Position numbers and translations under genes: made by a program. A stretch of 64,000 nucleotides of DNA from Ascaphus truei (lineage: Eukaryota; Chordata; Amphibia; Anura; Ascaphidae): assembly GCA_036426205.1 (NCBI GenBank), contig WSYH01002494.1, positions 1 to 64,000 of the forward strand. Direction: 5' to 3'. The notes under the pieces were generated by a model. It ran no database searches. It worked only from the letters and a program-made list of their open reading frames with translations, and had not been told where the DNA came from. Position 1 is the first letter of the stretch; every line of letters starts with the position of its first letter. Shown piece by piece: positions 22,310-34,060 of this stretch.

Positions 22310-22990
22310 ATTTAGTGCTACCTATTCCTTTTCGTAAGTCCTGAGTAGTTACAGGCCGTGACAGGCCATCCTGTGAGTTTACCCTCTCACGCAGCCTCTC
22401 TGATTGGCAGGAGAGGTGGTGACATTGGGTCTGTGTGACAACCAATGCTGTGGCAGATCCAGTGCCCTCCCCTCCTGTCACAGAGAGGAGGCTCCCTAAA
22501 TTATATTGGAGTGCGCCCCTGAGGTGAGGGATTTATTCCTACTTCCCCCTCCTTGGGTGAGGTTCCTCCTCACCCCTCCTGGGGAGAGGAGGTGCGACAG
22601 GAGTTCCAGCTTTCTCCTTCATGGGGAAAAGGAGCAAGACATGTTCTTAGCATGAGGCCTGTATTACTACCTGCTAGCCACTCACCATCCAAGGGCCTGA
22701 GCCCTTTCTCCAACCATATGCATACGCAGTGTCATCATCTAGCAGTGGCTGCACCAATAAAACCCTCATTTATATACCACTAGCTGGAGCGCGGTCCTTT
22801 AGCCAGGGGTGTTGGAGAACAAAGTGTCACAGTGGGAGGCTACTCGCAGCTGTACTGTGACCTACCGTGGCTGGAGGCGCTGACACCAGGATGGAAAGGA
22901 CCTTGGAAGACTCTACCCTCCTACCCTCAACCCCCACACCATCGCGGGATACTCACATCTCCTGTTCCCTCGCAGGTACTAGCAGCAGTA
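22310..22990 (+). mobile_element. LTR relic of the recurring LTR family
   Basis: Carries GTAAGTCCTGAGTAG, then GGAGAGGTGGTGACATTGGG, later CTGGAGGCGCTGACACC (22871) and a tail reading TCTCCTGTTCCCTCGCAGGT (22960 on). The order of these blocks is shared with the LTRs at 32860-33560 and 35990-36640, and its second half with 27922-29573. Ends are not sharp and no coding region is attached. Confidence 0.65.
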
Positions 22991-24183
22991 TCCAGAGCAA
23001 GGTCTCCCAGAAGTGAGGGGGGGGGGGGGGGAGAAGGGGTCTATGTGCTACATCTACAATATGTATTAGAGTATAAAAAGCTGTACAAATGTGCACACAC
23101 ATTCTTGTGTAATATAAATGCACATTGGAACAGTGGGAGAGGGAGATCCCGGGTGTTTCTCTGCTGGTCCCTGCCTGCTCGATCACCGCTTCCATATTCT
23201 GACATCAGTTCTGGTGACGTCCGGTCTATGGGCAGAGGAAGCTGGGCTGGAATCTATTGGCTGCCAGGACTCTGAACTCCAGTACTCTAGTGCAAACAGT
23301 CGATTCAACGCGTTTCGCCGGAGCTTTGTCTGGAATCTTAACACATCCTACCACTTCTCAGTATTTATGCACATCTAGTGTCATTAATCAATTATCAAAT
23401 CAATCTTAGCTATAATTATTCAAATAAATATATATACAATCTTGGCTGTTAGTGATATAGCGACATTCTCAAACATTATGTGTAGCACCTTTACCCTAAC
23501 CCTATGTGAGATTGGGTCGCTACCTGTATGTTACCTGGTGCTGTGCATACCTGTGAGGCAGAGTAGATCCAAGAAGGATCAAAAGATTCCCCACATGATT
23601 GCACTCAATGCTAGGATTGATTATCAAGACAACAATGGCCTCCCAAATAATTTTTACTGTAGATCAGTCAAAGGACCCATTGGGATTGGAAGATTAGAAC
23701 AAAATAAAAAAATGTTTATTACATCAATAATAATTCAACACAATTAGGATTAAAAACATATATACAATATTAAAAATTCCCCGTTGTGGAGTGGATCATA
23801 GAGTCTTAGTTTATAATAGTGTACACCTAAAATAGGTTCAATAAACTCATGAAACTCTATAATGACATCTAAGACAAATCTGCAATAGTTTCTGCTCAGT
23901 TATATAAGTTTCAGTAGATTCTAGACTTTATATAAAATGGATGTACCTTTATCTTTAAACTATATACTGCAGCAAATCAAAGTAGTAATTGATAGTGTGA
24001 ATTCAGTCTCTGGATAGATCTACCAAAGTAGCCACAAGGTATTAATATCAAAGAGACTGTTAGCTTAGATGTGAAAGTAAATGCATATCTGTCTGTACAT
24101 TGTATGTTATAGTAACCAAAATCTTGACATATACTTAGCACCCACAGTAACACATGTTGCAACTGTATATCCCAGATAGGAAC
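22991..24183. other. Non-coding stretch
   Basis: Includes a G run at about 23019-23032 and a CAACGCGTTTCGCC motif at about 23308 of the kind found in frog repeats. No gene was recognised. Confidence 0.4.
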
Positions 24184-24184
24184 T

Positions 24185-24275
24185 GTCACGGAAGACCAGT
24201 GCTTATTGACACATTTATTGGATTTACTGGATCCTTTGATTGACCAAGCGTGAAATAAAATAAATTGGTGACATT
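24185..24275 (+). mobile_element. Fragment of the TGTCACGG LTR-like repeat
   Basis: TGTCACGGAAGACCAG, GGATCCTTTGATTGACC and AATAAAATAAATTG align in order with the starts of the copies at 13259 and 47323. Confidence 0.6.
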
Positions 24276-24619
24276 GTTTGTAGTTGGAAAATCTATCGGC
24301 ACTCTATTTGTAAGAGTGGTTTGTCCCAGTTACCACCATGATGAAGTTATTTCCAATCACAAAACGCATAGGGTTCATTTTTGCAAGCTGTGTCTCTCGG
24401 ATCTTCTTGCACTCCACACGCTGCCAGCAACAACATGGAGACGGTCTGAAAGGTGGATCACAAGGGGCTACACTTACACCGGTGGCCGCACCCTTAACAG
24501 GAGAAACAGAAAGACATTATCGGACAAGCGGCATTACTACAGTGCGTCCCACACCCCCAAAAGAGTGTGAATGCCTTTTTATATCTTGCCAAATGTGAGC
24601 TGAATGTTTTTAATAAATT

Positions 24620-26300
24620 GAATTACACTATGGGCGTTCTCTGCGCTTTCCTCTCTCTTTGTTTATGCATTTGCCAAAAAATGCATTGCTCGTCACTGTG
24701 CTTATCAATAGCCAGAAAGGGGCATAGATAAACACATTGGCAGTCCAATGAGCATCCTAAAAAAATAATAACACAATTACATAAAATGCAATCAATGTGT
24801 TTCCTACCTTTTGCCGGATTCATCCTCGCCATCCTACTGCAGCACCAACTCTTGACCCACGACGCAATGCTCAACAGCCTGATGCGAAGAAGTCCATGAT
24901 CCTCTGTTGATTGGAGAGACGTCTCTGGTAAATTGCTCCTTTCTTCTCTTCTTTGTAATCCAAAGGGGCCCGGAGATGATGTTCCGACAGCGTCTTGGGC
25001 TCAAATGAGATGAGACTGGCCTTATATAAGGCCTGTGACCTCACATTTAACTGTCAAATGGTACATCCCCCAATCAGATTGGTTGGTGTACCATGTGACA
25101 GCTTCCATTTTTTTTTAACGATGTGATGTCATCGTCAAGGGAGGGAAGCCACCCAATCAGGAAGGATATGCTTCCCTTCCTTTAAGATGATGTCACCAGA
25201 AAAAAAATGGAAGCCATCACATTGTACTGTACACTAACCAATCGGATTGGTGGATATGCCATGTGATGGCTTCCATTTTTTTATGGGACGTCATCATAAA
25301 GGGAGGGAGGCATGCTACCTGATTAGCTATCTTCCCTCCCATTTTGATGATGTCACTCAAAAAAAGGAAAGATATCACATGGTATATCCACCAAACCGAT
25401 TTGTCTGTGTACCATGTGATGGCTTCCATATTGTTTTTGCTGAAGTGACGTAATCTTAAAGGGAAGGAAGCATATGAAACCTGATTGGCTGGCTTCCCTC
25501 CCTTTAAGATGAAGTCACAGTCTTTTAAAAAAAAAAATGGAAGCTGTCACATGCCATCTCCTCCCATGCAAATGGTGTTAACCTTCTGATTTAATCCTGA
25601 CCAACCTTAAAACTTGCCCCACAAATCAAGCATCCCAATAGCCTCTGGCTATTGTCCCACACCCACAGTTGCTCTTACCACCCATTGTGACCAAGCACTG
25701 CCATCTACAGCACTTATTCCCTCACATCCTGTCTCTGTAAGTCTCCCATCATACCACTTAGATTGTAAGCTCTTCGGGGCAGAGATTTCCTTTCCTATTG
25801 TCTGATTTTGCTACGCTTAATGTATTATTAAAATTCCCTGTACTGTATTCTTTGTGAAGCGCTGAGTTCAGTTTTTGTGCTATATAAATAAAGACATACA
25901 ATACGTGGTGCACCAGCCAATCAGATTGGGGGTATACTATTTGACAGTAAAATGTGACATCACAGGCCTTGTATAAGGCCTGTCCTGTCTCATCTGAGCC
26001 CAAGAAGCCATTGGATCAACATCTCCGGGGAGCCTTTGGATAACAAGAGACTCCTCTTCAATCAACAGAGGATCATGGACTTCTTCGCATCATCTTGATG
26101 AGGAGCATTGCGTCGTGGGTCAAGAGTTGGCGCTGCAGTAGGATAAGGAGGGTGAATCTCGGGAAATGTCAGAAACACATTGATTAGATTTTATTTAATT
26201 GTGTATTTTTTTTAGGATACCCATTGACTGCCAATGTGTTTATCTATGCCCCTTTCAGGGTATAGATAAACACATTGACAATCAATTCATTTGTTTGCAA
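24620..26300. mobile_element. Large inverted-repeat element with an internal repeat cluster
   Basis: The arms are about 24690-25110 and 25890-26290. Complementary blocks include CTTGACCCACGACGCAATGC (left) with GCATTGCGTCGTGGGTCAAG (right), CATGATCCTCTGTTGATTG with CAATCAACAGAGGATCATG, and CTTATATAAGGCCTGTGA with CACAGGCCTTGTATAAGG. Between them (25040-25560) is a cluster of about 110-bp units with ACCATGTGATGGCTTCC and CTTCCCTCCCTTTAAGATGA, themselves partly palindromic. An L2 tail is inserted at 25640-25900. No transposase was found. Confidence 0.8.
25640..25900 (+). mobile_element. L2 LINE 3' end
   Basis: TTAGATTGTAAGCTCTTCGG, GGCAGAGATTTCC and GTGCTATATAAATAAAG are the conserved L2 tail. 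Upstream text with CCACCCATTGTGACC also fits an L2 3' UTR. It lies inside the inverted-repeat element and so inserted later. Confidence 0.8.
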
Positions 26301-26620
26301 ATGTTTGGTTTTATTTCATTGTAATGTATTTTTTTTTTTTTTAGCTTGCCCATTCATTTTTATTGTGGCAATCCATGCCCATATTGTGGGCATGGCTTAC
26401 CACAATCAATAGCTTTATTGGCAAATGTTTGTTTTTATTTAAATGTCATTTATTTGTATTTATTTGTATTTGTGGTTACCCATTTATTGCCATTGTTGAA
26501 AACCATGCCCATATTGAGGGTGTAGTTGGCCCAGGGTGGGTGGTTAGGCCTCTCGGGTGGGTAGCAGGAGGGGTTAACCTCTTCATTACCTTAGCGGTTA
26601 CCACCGCTATGGTAATGAGG
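26219..26620. repeat. Series of short hairpins
   Basis: Three palindromes follow one another: CAATGTGTTTATCTATGCCC with its inverse (26235-26282); TTGTGG...CCATGCCC with GGGCATGG..ACCACAA (26365-26405); and GTTACCACCGCTATGGTAAT (26598-26617) with neighbouring CATTACCTTAGCGG. They look like an outward continuation of the inverted-repeat element. Confidence 0.65.
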
Positions 26621-26803
26621 GGGTTGACGCCTCTTCCAACCTTCCTGGTATGTCTAACTACCCATCCTTAGGCAACTTCCCCCTTCACCCACCCCCTCTA
26701 CCCTCAATAAACCAGGTACTCTGTCTTAACCCCTTCATTGCCGCAGCAGCTAGCCGCTAAGGTAATGAAGCTGTTTTAATGTTATTTTTAATAAGAGTAT
26801 TGA

Positions 26804-27058
26804 AGCAGGGGGTCTCCAGAGCTGAATCGCATTGATTTCAGCCTCAGGGAATCCCTGCTTCCTAAGTTACAGGCCCCGGTATGGGGTGCTGGTATCCACC
26901 GCCATGTTTCAATAATCCCACGTCACGTAACCCAGGACATTTAAATGCATACTGTAGGAGAAACCGGCACCCCATACCGGGGCCTGTAACTCTGGAAGCA
27001 GGGGGTCCCCGAGGCTGAATTTAATGCGGTTCAACTCCGGAGACCCCCTGCTTCAATA
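26804..27058. mobile_element. Palindromic element, ~100-bp arms
   Basis: The left arm has GAAGCAGGGGGTCTCC and CAGGCCCCGGTATGGGGTGC. The right arm carries the inverse, GCACCCCATACCGGGGCCTG and GGAGACCCCCTGCTTC. The ~55-bp spacer is AT-richer. It is a foldback or MITE-like element without coding capacity. Confidence 0.8.
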
Positions 27059-27089
27059 CTCTGTTAACATTAACATTAAAACTGTGCTA

Positions 27090-27660
27090 TCGCCTGTGAG
27101 AGCTGTGCAGGGAGATGCAGCGCTCTGTGCAGGGAGATGGCCTGTAAGAGCTGTGCAGGGAGATGCAGCTCTCTCTGTGCAGGGATATCTCCTGTAAGAG
27201 CTGTGCAGGGAGATACAGCTCTCTCTGTGCAGGGAGATCGGCTGTAAGAGCTATGCAGGGAGATGCAGCTCTCTCTGTGCAGGGAGATCGCCTGTAAGAG
27301 CTGCGCAGGGAGATGCAGCTCTCTGTGCAGGGAGATCGTCTGTAAGAGCTGTGCAGGGAGATGTAGCTCTCTCTGTGCAGGGAGATTGCCTGTAAGAGCT
27401 GTGCAGGGAGATGTAGCTCTCTGTGCAGGGAGATCGTCTGTAAGAGCTGTGCAGGGAGATGTAGCTCTCTGTGCAGGGAGATCGCCTGTAAGAGCTGTGC
27501 AGAGAGATGCAGCTCTCTCTGTGCAGGGAGATCGTCTGTAAGAGCTGTGCAGGGAGATGTAGCTCTCTCTGTGCAGGGAGATCGGCTGTAAGAGCTGTGC
27601 AGGGAGATGTAGCTCTCTCTGTGCAGGGAGATGTAGCTCTCTCTGTGTAGCTCTCCCAGG
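27090..27660. repeat. ~50-bp minisatellite, about 11-12 copies
   Basis: Units of GTGCAGGGAGATCGCCTGTA plus AGAGCTGTGCAGGGAGATGC and AGCTCTCTCT, with lengths of about 46-54 bp. Both strands read open (for example 27076-27713 minus), an artefact of the repeat. Confidence 0.95.
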
Positions 27661-27921
27661 CTGCTGGAGCGACATTGCAATTTAAGCAAACACAAACTAA
27701 TGCAATGTTGCATTTTTTTTACCGAACTATAAAAAACGTGTGATTTATCTTAGTGAATACCATTTTGAAACACATTTCTTATAGTGCGGTAAGAACATGC
27801 AAACCCGCTCAGTAATGCACTGAAATTACCGAAGTTTAGTGAAGAGCCCCTATGTGTTCCTGGAAGTAGCAGTCTAACGGTTCCTATATCTCTGGTCACC
27901 GGGTCCATGGTCTTAACCCCA

Positions 27922-29573
27922 TGTAGCCAGGTTACCTTTTTCTCCCCTCGACCCCCCAGGGAGCCTCCGTGGCCACGAACGCTGTCGGGTACTGCCAGAG
28001 GCAAGCGGCAGACCCGACGGCCATTCAGGAGGGTGGGGGCCGAGGAGGGAGCTCGCCGGAGTGCAGGAGATCTCCGGCGGCTCTTGCGTAGGGCGCCGCC
28101 ATGTTGCGCCGGTTCGCGCATGCGCAGAGAGTCCCCGGCGGCCCGAGATAGTTGCGCATGCGCAGAAGATCGCGCGAGGGCAGGGAAGAGTCGCGCGAGC
28201 GGGAGAATAGGTAGGGAAACAGTGAGGCGGCCATTAGCTGTTCGCGCATGCGCAGGAAAGGCGCGCACGCGGTCCCTATGTGCTTTTAGGCTCCATGGGA
28301 CTACAACTCCCATGGGGCATAGCGAGACAGGCACCGGGTGCCTGATAGGAGCCAATAGGGCTGTAGGACTGCCTGGACAGGAGTGGATACATTTGGCGGG
28401 CTGGAGCTACGTGTCAGTCAGAGGAGGAAGTCAGAGGAGGAAGTCAGAGCAAGGAGGCAGACAAGGGAAGGAGGTAGGGTATGGGAGAGATGGATCCCCT
28501 GTACTAGCCAGCACCCCCTTGGCCCAAGATAGCTCTAGTTATCCCATATAGTGAGTGTTGCCAGGGACTGCCCTAGAGTAAGGGACCCTGTCACTCCAGT
28601 AGTTAGAAAGTCATTCGGAGACTAGTGGGTAATTGGTTAGGGAGATCCTAGAAAGGGACGCTGCCCTAGTTTAGAGTGCTGCCTTGTCAGAGTCACAGCG
28701 GGCAGCGCTGTGAGGTCTGACAGGCAGGCACCTTGTTGCACAGCACGTTGGCTGTTAGCGTTAGTGAGGCTATAGGGACGTGGGTAGTTAGGGGAGTGGG
28801 ACAGGTCCTAACCCCTTAGGCCCATAGGAGTTTCCCAAGCCATCACAGGTTGCTGTATTATAGGGACGGCCTATAGTGCAGCACGTGCCCCTTAGATAGG
28901 TAGGGACACAGTGAGGATTGCTGTTCCCGTGAATCGGTTGGACCCACGTTGGGGTCCACAGAGACTGTTCCGGAGTGGGACCGCTCGAGCGGTCCACGTA
29001 CAAGGAGTGCGGTTGCAGAGGATCAGAAGGAGGCATCGCCCGACTGATCCTTTGAGAAGATTGTTGCTGACCCGAGCACCGGAGTGCTCAGCAGGTATTA
29101 TACCATCACATGTGCACCAACAGGCCTAGAGGTTCTTAGTGACTGCGCAGTCACCCATTGACTATCTCTGTAGGAGTACGGGACATTGGGTGGGGTTCTT
29201 GGGACACTGGGTGGGATCACCTAGTGTTGGGGAACCGTCCTGCGAGACATCACTGTCAGTGTCTCCTCGTGAGAGGGACACAGGTTATTCTTATATGTTA
29301 GTAAAGTTATTAGTTATTATACCCCACTGTGTATGTTATTATTAGTGATTGTCCTGCGAGGAACTACTCCCCCTTTGGCGGGAGCCATCGCAGGTGGAGG
29401 CGCTGCATCGTGTAAGTGATCACCGTTAGTATTGTGTTATGTCCCAGGTTCCCCGTGGCGGAAGCTCAGCCCTCCTGTGAGCCAACAGGTAATGCACCAC
29501 ACCTATGGTAACACCGTATGTTCCCTTGCACCCCACACTAGATCTGCGATTGGGGGGGGGAATACCCGTTACA
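27922..29573 (+). mobile_element. Solo LTR (1.65 kb) with 4-bp target duplication
   Basis: Begins TGTAGCCAGGTTACC and ends GGGAATACCCGTTACA. CCCA precedes it (27918-27921) and follows it (29574-29577), consistent with a target duplication. The two LTRs of element B (50025-51195 and 54082-56067, opposite strand) share both ends and most of the body, for example GACTGCGCAGTCACCCATTG and GTCCTGCGAGGAACTACTCC. No internal region is attached, so recombination between two LTRs probably removed it. Confidence 0.85.
28116..28313 (+). promoter_or_regulatory. LTR promoter-like cluster: three GCGCATGCGC sites and ACTACAACTCCCAT
   Basis: Perfect GCGCATGCGC palindromes lie at 28116, 28154 and 28244. This is the core of the NRF1 binding consensus. 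ACTACAACTCCCAT at 28300-28313 resembles the ZNF143/STAF motif. They sit in the U3-like half of the solo LTR. The equivalents in element B's LTR are at 55787 and 55607. Binding is inferred from motif identity only. Confidence 0.5.
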
Positions 29574-29931
29574 CCCATTTGTACAAAAAGAAGTAATCTC
29601 ACATAGAAAGCAGTGTTCTTCGTTATAGGCTATGCTGTGTCCGTCTTCAACCTGCGATCTTTTGCTAGTTCCTCTAACAGCAGGTTTAGGCCAAATCTAT
29701 TGCTAAAGGAGAAGGGGGTTAATCAAGGCAAGTTTAGGGGAAAATTGACAGCGTATTAATATATGTGCCATGTATATACTGTTACACATACAGTATATCG
29801 AGAGCCCCGTAAAATGCAGAATACATGTGTGTCCCCAGAGGCCCTCTTGTGTACAGACTTATCTATGTTTTTTTATCTGGTCTACATAATTATGTTTTTA
29901 ATTTGTAAATTTCACAGGAAAAAATGGTGTG

Positions 29932-30014
29932 GTCAGTTCCAGTAAAGGTCAGTTCCAGTAAAGGTCAGTTCCAGTAAAGGTCAGTTCCAGTAAAGGTCAG
30001 TTCCAGTAAAGGTC
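29932..30014. repeat. 16-bp tandem repeat, five copies
   Basis: GGTCAGTTCCAGTAAA is repeated exactly five times, with essentially no divergence. Confidence 0.95.
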
Positions 30015-30377
30015 TTCTATTTGCATTGATATTGATCTGTTATTTACCTTCTGGTCCATGCAACAGACAGCAATTCTCGAATATTCTTCATACACTTCTT
30101 CCCATCTACAATGCAGATTACTAATTACCAGTGGGTACAAACATGTCACTATGTTATATGACATAACTACTTACATATTATATATTCACGTTTAACCAGC
30201 TCAATCCTTTATGTTATACAGTGGGAGTTATGTGGGTTAAATATCAAAGCCTTCCATGTACAAATCCATTGCAAATAAACTTGCACCAGATTTAATATAT
30301 ATATATATCTCAAGTTTATTTTGTTTGATAAATGACAAAGGGTGGGGGGCCGTTTGGTTCCTTTCTCCCATGTAGTA
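30015..30377. other. Non-coding stretch
   Basis: AT-rich, with no gene or recognised repeat. Confidence 0.4.
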
Positions 30378-30579
30378 ACAACGCAGGGAGAGGGAGGAGG
30401 GGGTATGGTACCTTTTATTGGACCAGCAAGTAGTTGATACGTTACAACCTTTCCAACTTCTCAGGATCAGGGTTACCCGATAAAGGACCCTGAGAGGTTA
30501 GAAAGGTTGTAACGTATCAACTACTTGCTGGTCCAATAAAAAGGTACCATACCCCCTAATCCCTCTCCCTCCTGTGTTA
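30378..30579. mobile_element. Foldback repeat, ~95-bp arms
   Basis: GGTATGGTACCTTTTATTGG, ACCAGCAAGTAGTTGATACG and TTACAACCTTTCC on the left are answered by GGTTGTAACGTATCAACTAC and TTGCTGGTCCAATAAAAAGG on the right, with a loop of about 20 bp near 30470-30485. The arms are nearly identical, implying recent origin or gene conversion. Confidence 0.85.
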
Positions 30580-30594
30580 ATATTTGATAAATGT

Positions 30595-31617
30595 AAATTA
30601 CGGGAAGATGGGGGAAAATAAGGGGTGGAAAGTGAGAAGAAAATGGGGGGGTGAAGACAGGAATAAAGGCTGGGGGAAACAAAAAACCGGAATGAATAAA
30701 AATTGGCATGATGCAACATGCACAATAATGAACGCTTCCCTGTAGCGCGCCATTTTAATATATGCCCATTAGGATCTATTAAAACACTTACATACAGCGC
30801 CATTGAAAATATATCTATACATCCCAGAGGGGGACACAGGGAGGCTTCACTAAATCGTCGTGAGATGTTCTGGATTTATGCCATTGGGACAATGGCACCC
30901 AGGGGCATGAATCAGGACTGGGAGTTGAAACACTTCCTCAATTGACAAAAACACCAGTCTAGTGTCCTCACTTCAGATGCATGCATTGACCTATGTAGCA
31001 TTCATTTGCCTTACACATCAAGATATATATTTGACAATACAATTCTTATGGAATCTAGTGTCTACTCATATATAGATCTTATTATACCAATCTAGATATT
31101 AGTCCGTCAAGAAGACTAATAATTATTGTTCCAAAAGTATATATGCACCATACAAAATCAATTCTTTCTGTTTATTCACCATATTTAGTGTACCCTTAGT
31201 TATCACATTAATTAAGATATATGGGGTCAATATTAGTTTCCCCACATGGTGAAATAAATATGGCATTCACAGATACGACTGATCATTATATCTCAACATG
31301 GAGTATAATAGGGACAAATTGTCTTATGCCTTGGGCTAAATGTATTGCTATGATTAATTATGACATATTGGCAATACAACACTAAATGATTGCCCTTTAA
31401 TAGATTCTGTGATCTCCATTGCAGCTAAAAGATTTGCTATACAATGTTTAATTGTTCATGTCTGTTGTGTATGTTTTTATTATTATTGTGCATGTTGCAT
31501 CATGCCAATTTTTATTCATTCCGGTTTTTTTGTTTCCCCCAGCCTTTATTCCTGTCTTCACCCCCCCATTTTCTTCTCACTTTCCACCCCTTATTTTCCC
31601 CCATCTTCCCGTAATTT
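30595..31617. mobile_element. Inverted-repeat element with 135-bp arms
   Basis: The left arm 30595-30729 and right arm 31482-31617 are almost exact reverse complements, for example GGAAGATGGGGGAAAATAAG against CTTATTTTCCCCCATCTTCC. The ~750-bp AT-rich interior has no recognised ORF. It directly abuts the foldback repeat at 30378-30579. The class is unknown. Confidence 0.8.
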
Positions 31618-32859
31618 TCTCTCCCTCTCCCTCTCCCCCTCCTCCCCCCCCCCCCACACCCCTCCCATACGATTATATATTCATCCTCACAGAACACAGA
31701 GACGGGCAGTTCAGAGCATTTGTTTATTTTTGTTGCTTAGCAACGTCACGTTGAAGGAGGGGAAGGAGGGGATGTACGCGCAGCTACCAACATGCGCGTC
31801 ATTACCCGGCTCAGAACACACTTGCGGCATATGGCTGCTGATTGGCTAATAGTACCAACCAATTAGGGGGTAGTTCGGCGATTTTCGCGCCAAATACACG
31901 CAGCGCGAAGACGCAGGTGGGAGGGGCTTACCCTTTAAAGATGGGGGAATCAAACGGCACGAATCAACTCTATGATTAAGGACTTTGTGGGTCCGAAACG
32001 CATAAGAGTGTATCCCCCATACCATGCTTCATTAATAAAGTTTAATTTTTAACCTACACCTTGCTGGTCTCCTGTATCTACCAAGCTGTGCACCGCTGGA
32101 ATCCAGGGATTTCTACCACAACATTGACTATGGAGCGTTGATGCACGCAACCAAGGAAGCAGACCTCAGTGAGTATTGTTTTTCTCCCCAAGAGGAGACT
32201 TGATGACCGGTAACAGTGCTGCAGCCGCAGTGTCCTGCATGGCACTATTCCACACACCCATGGTATGTTATACGTTCATTTTATATCTTTATTGATACAT
32301 GGATCATCTCACTCTGCCAGTGATTTGTTAGTGGTTGTTATCTGGCTGCCTCTACATAGCACTGGGTCCAATATCTCACTGTATGGTTAAAACTGGCTTC
32401 ACACCTATATGGACTGCATACTGTATATTCATATGACTGGAGTTCAGAATTGGATTGAGCACTGCTATTGGGACGTATGCCCCAAACCACCGATTGATAA
32501 ATGTAAGTCTGTAAACAACTCCCTGGGTTTCCGAAATGAAACATATCTTACGTTATGAAACAAATGTTAAAAACCGTTACCTTATTATTTATTTGCCATA
32601 TTTCAATACTTAATAATAATAATAATAATACTTATACTGTATATGTTTTGGATGCAGCTCTAAACATAACATGTAACTACAGTATAAAACTACTGCACTT
32701 TCTATTACATTCAGTTTAGGTTCTAAGATTATCATTGAAAAACAACTAATTATAGTGTCATGTCCCATGGGTAAAGGAAGATATTTTGATGTTGAATTTC
32801 GGAATATTAATGTAGCCATGCCATCTGTGGCTACTAGTTTGTTTCCCTCCTGGCAGTAA
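31618..32859. other. Non-coding stretch with probable unclassified repeat
   Basis: Starts with a C-rich tract (31620-31668). 31980-32060 includes GGGTCCGAAACGCATAAGAG and ATTAATAAAGTTTAATTTTT, in the style of frog interspersed repeats. An ATA/TAATAA microsatellite lies at 32610-32630. No gene was recognised. Confidence 0.4.
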
Positions 32860-33560
32860 GCCCTGGTACAAGCAGGCCTTGCTAGTAGTTCATATGTTTT
32901 TTTTTCCCCTCCTGGGTCCTGCATTTGAGTTACAGTGGGAGGTGGTGACATCAGGCCTGGGCATGACCTATCATGATTCAGACCTGGTGCCCTCCTCCTG
33001 GCTACACTTAAGGGCAGGCACCGCCCAAATTTAGCAGTGCCTTTGCCCACTTGAGGAAGTCAGGTCACAAAGTGGAAAGGCTGATTATTGGCCTTCTCCA
33101 GTCCTCTTCCCTCCGGGGAGAGTGAGTGTGGACCATACCTCTGCTTCTGCTAGGGAGGCAGGGAAAAGCTAATATGGTTGTGGGTGCCCTTGTCCTGAAG
33201 TAACGGTCCAGGGACCATCCTTCTGTGGTAGCTGAGAAGTACTGCATCGGGCAGTAGTCTGCCTTGGTACTGTGCTCAACAGAAGACAATTAACCGTTCC
33301 TCTTTGCATATACCTCCTGCCTGGTGCGTGACCTTACTGGGGGGAGAGGTAATAGTTCTACCATTGGAGATCACCTTCAGTTCCTGGAGACAATGGCAGA
33401 TGGAGGCGCTGCAATGCTAAAGAGATATGTAGGGTATGAACCCCAGAAGCCTAGTTCTGTGTCCCCACTACCACCGGCGGATGACTCAGCCCTCCTGTTA
33501 CCAGCAGGTATCATGCACCACACGACCAGTAATGGCCAAATCTCCCACCGGGTGGAAATT
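32860..33560 (+). mobile_element. LTR relic of the recurring LTR family
   Basis: Has GTGGGAGGTGGTGACATC (32934), GATGGAGGCGCTGCAATGC (33400) and the tail ACTCAGCCCTCCTGTTACCA, GCAGGTATCATGCACCACAC (33484 on). These align in order with the relics at 22310 and 35990 and with the 3' half of the solo LTR. No coding region is attached. Confidence 0.65.
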
Positions 33561-33767
33561 CTGAATCCTCCACTTCTCGCCAAAATACCAAATTATATTT
33601 GAAGATAAAAATTTTTTTGGTGATGCCTACTGTGACCTTTTTCCTTTCTGGTAGTAAATAAATGGATCTTGTTTTTCCTGTAGGAAATACTGTTTTTTTT
33701 AATGTAGTTCATATGATTTGAAATCGCCTGATCTCCCATGTTAGAAGAGCCCCACATGGCTCCAAGC

Positions 33768-34060
33768 AGGGCTGCCAACAGGGGGGATCTGCTGGGGTTG
33801 GGATCCCAGGCCCAGTGCGTCAGGGGGCCCCCTGCGCGGCCATGCCAGTGTAATAATAATAAAAAGTGTCATTAAAAAAAATGCCACGGGTATGGCGGTG
33901 GCGGTACGATCGGGTCCTCTGACTTGTTGCGCAACAAACCGTCCGGCGATCCCCTTGCGCATGCACAGAGGTCTCGGTGCGCATGCGCAGTGAAGCATGG
34001 TGGACCTGCTCCCCCCCCCGCTCCCAACGTGGGACGGTTGGGAAGAGCCTGGGCAAGCCA
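33768..34060. mobile_element. Left part of an AGGGCTGCCAACAG-type element
   Basis: Begins AGGGCTGCCAACAGGGG at 33768, then CAGGCCCAGTGCGTCAGGGG and CTGCGCGGCCATGCC, matching the left end at 10010. Further in lie GCGCATGCGC (33979) and CCAACGTGGGACGG, the latter shared with 10219. The right end was not found; unlike the copy at 10010 it has no minisatellite here. Confidence 0.7.

Noticed and set aside
27076..27713. Two overlapping minus-strand ORFs of about 200 codons with Leu/Ser/His repeats
   Set aside because: They come from the ~50-bp minisatellite and show no family resemblance.
27750..28551. ORFs on both strands of 201 and 214 codons with Arg-rich content
   Set aside because: They lie within the solo LTR's CpG-rich half; overlap on both strands and lack of any domain point to chance.
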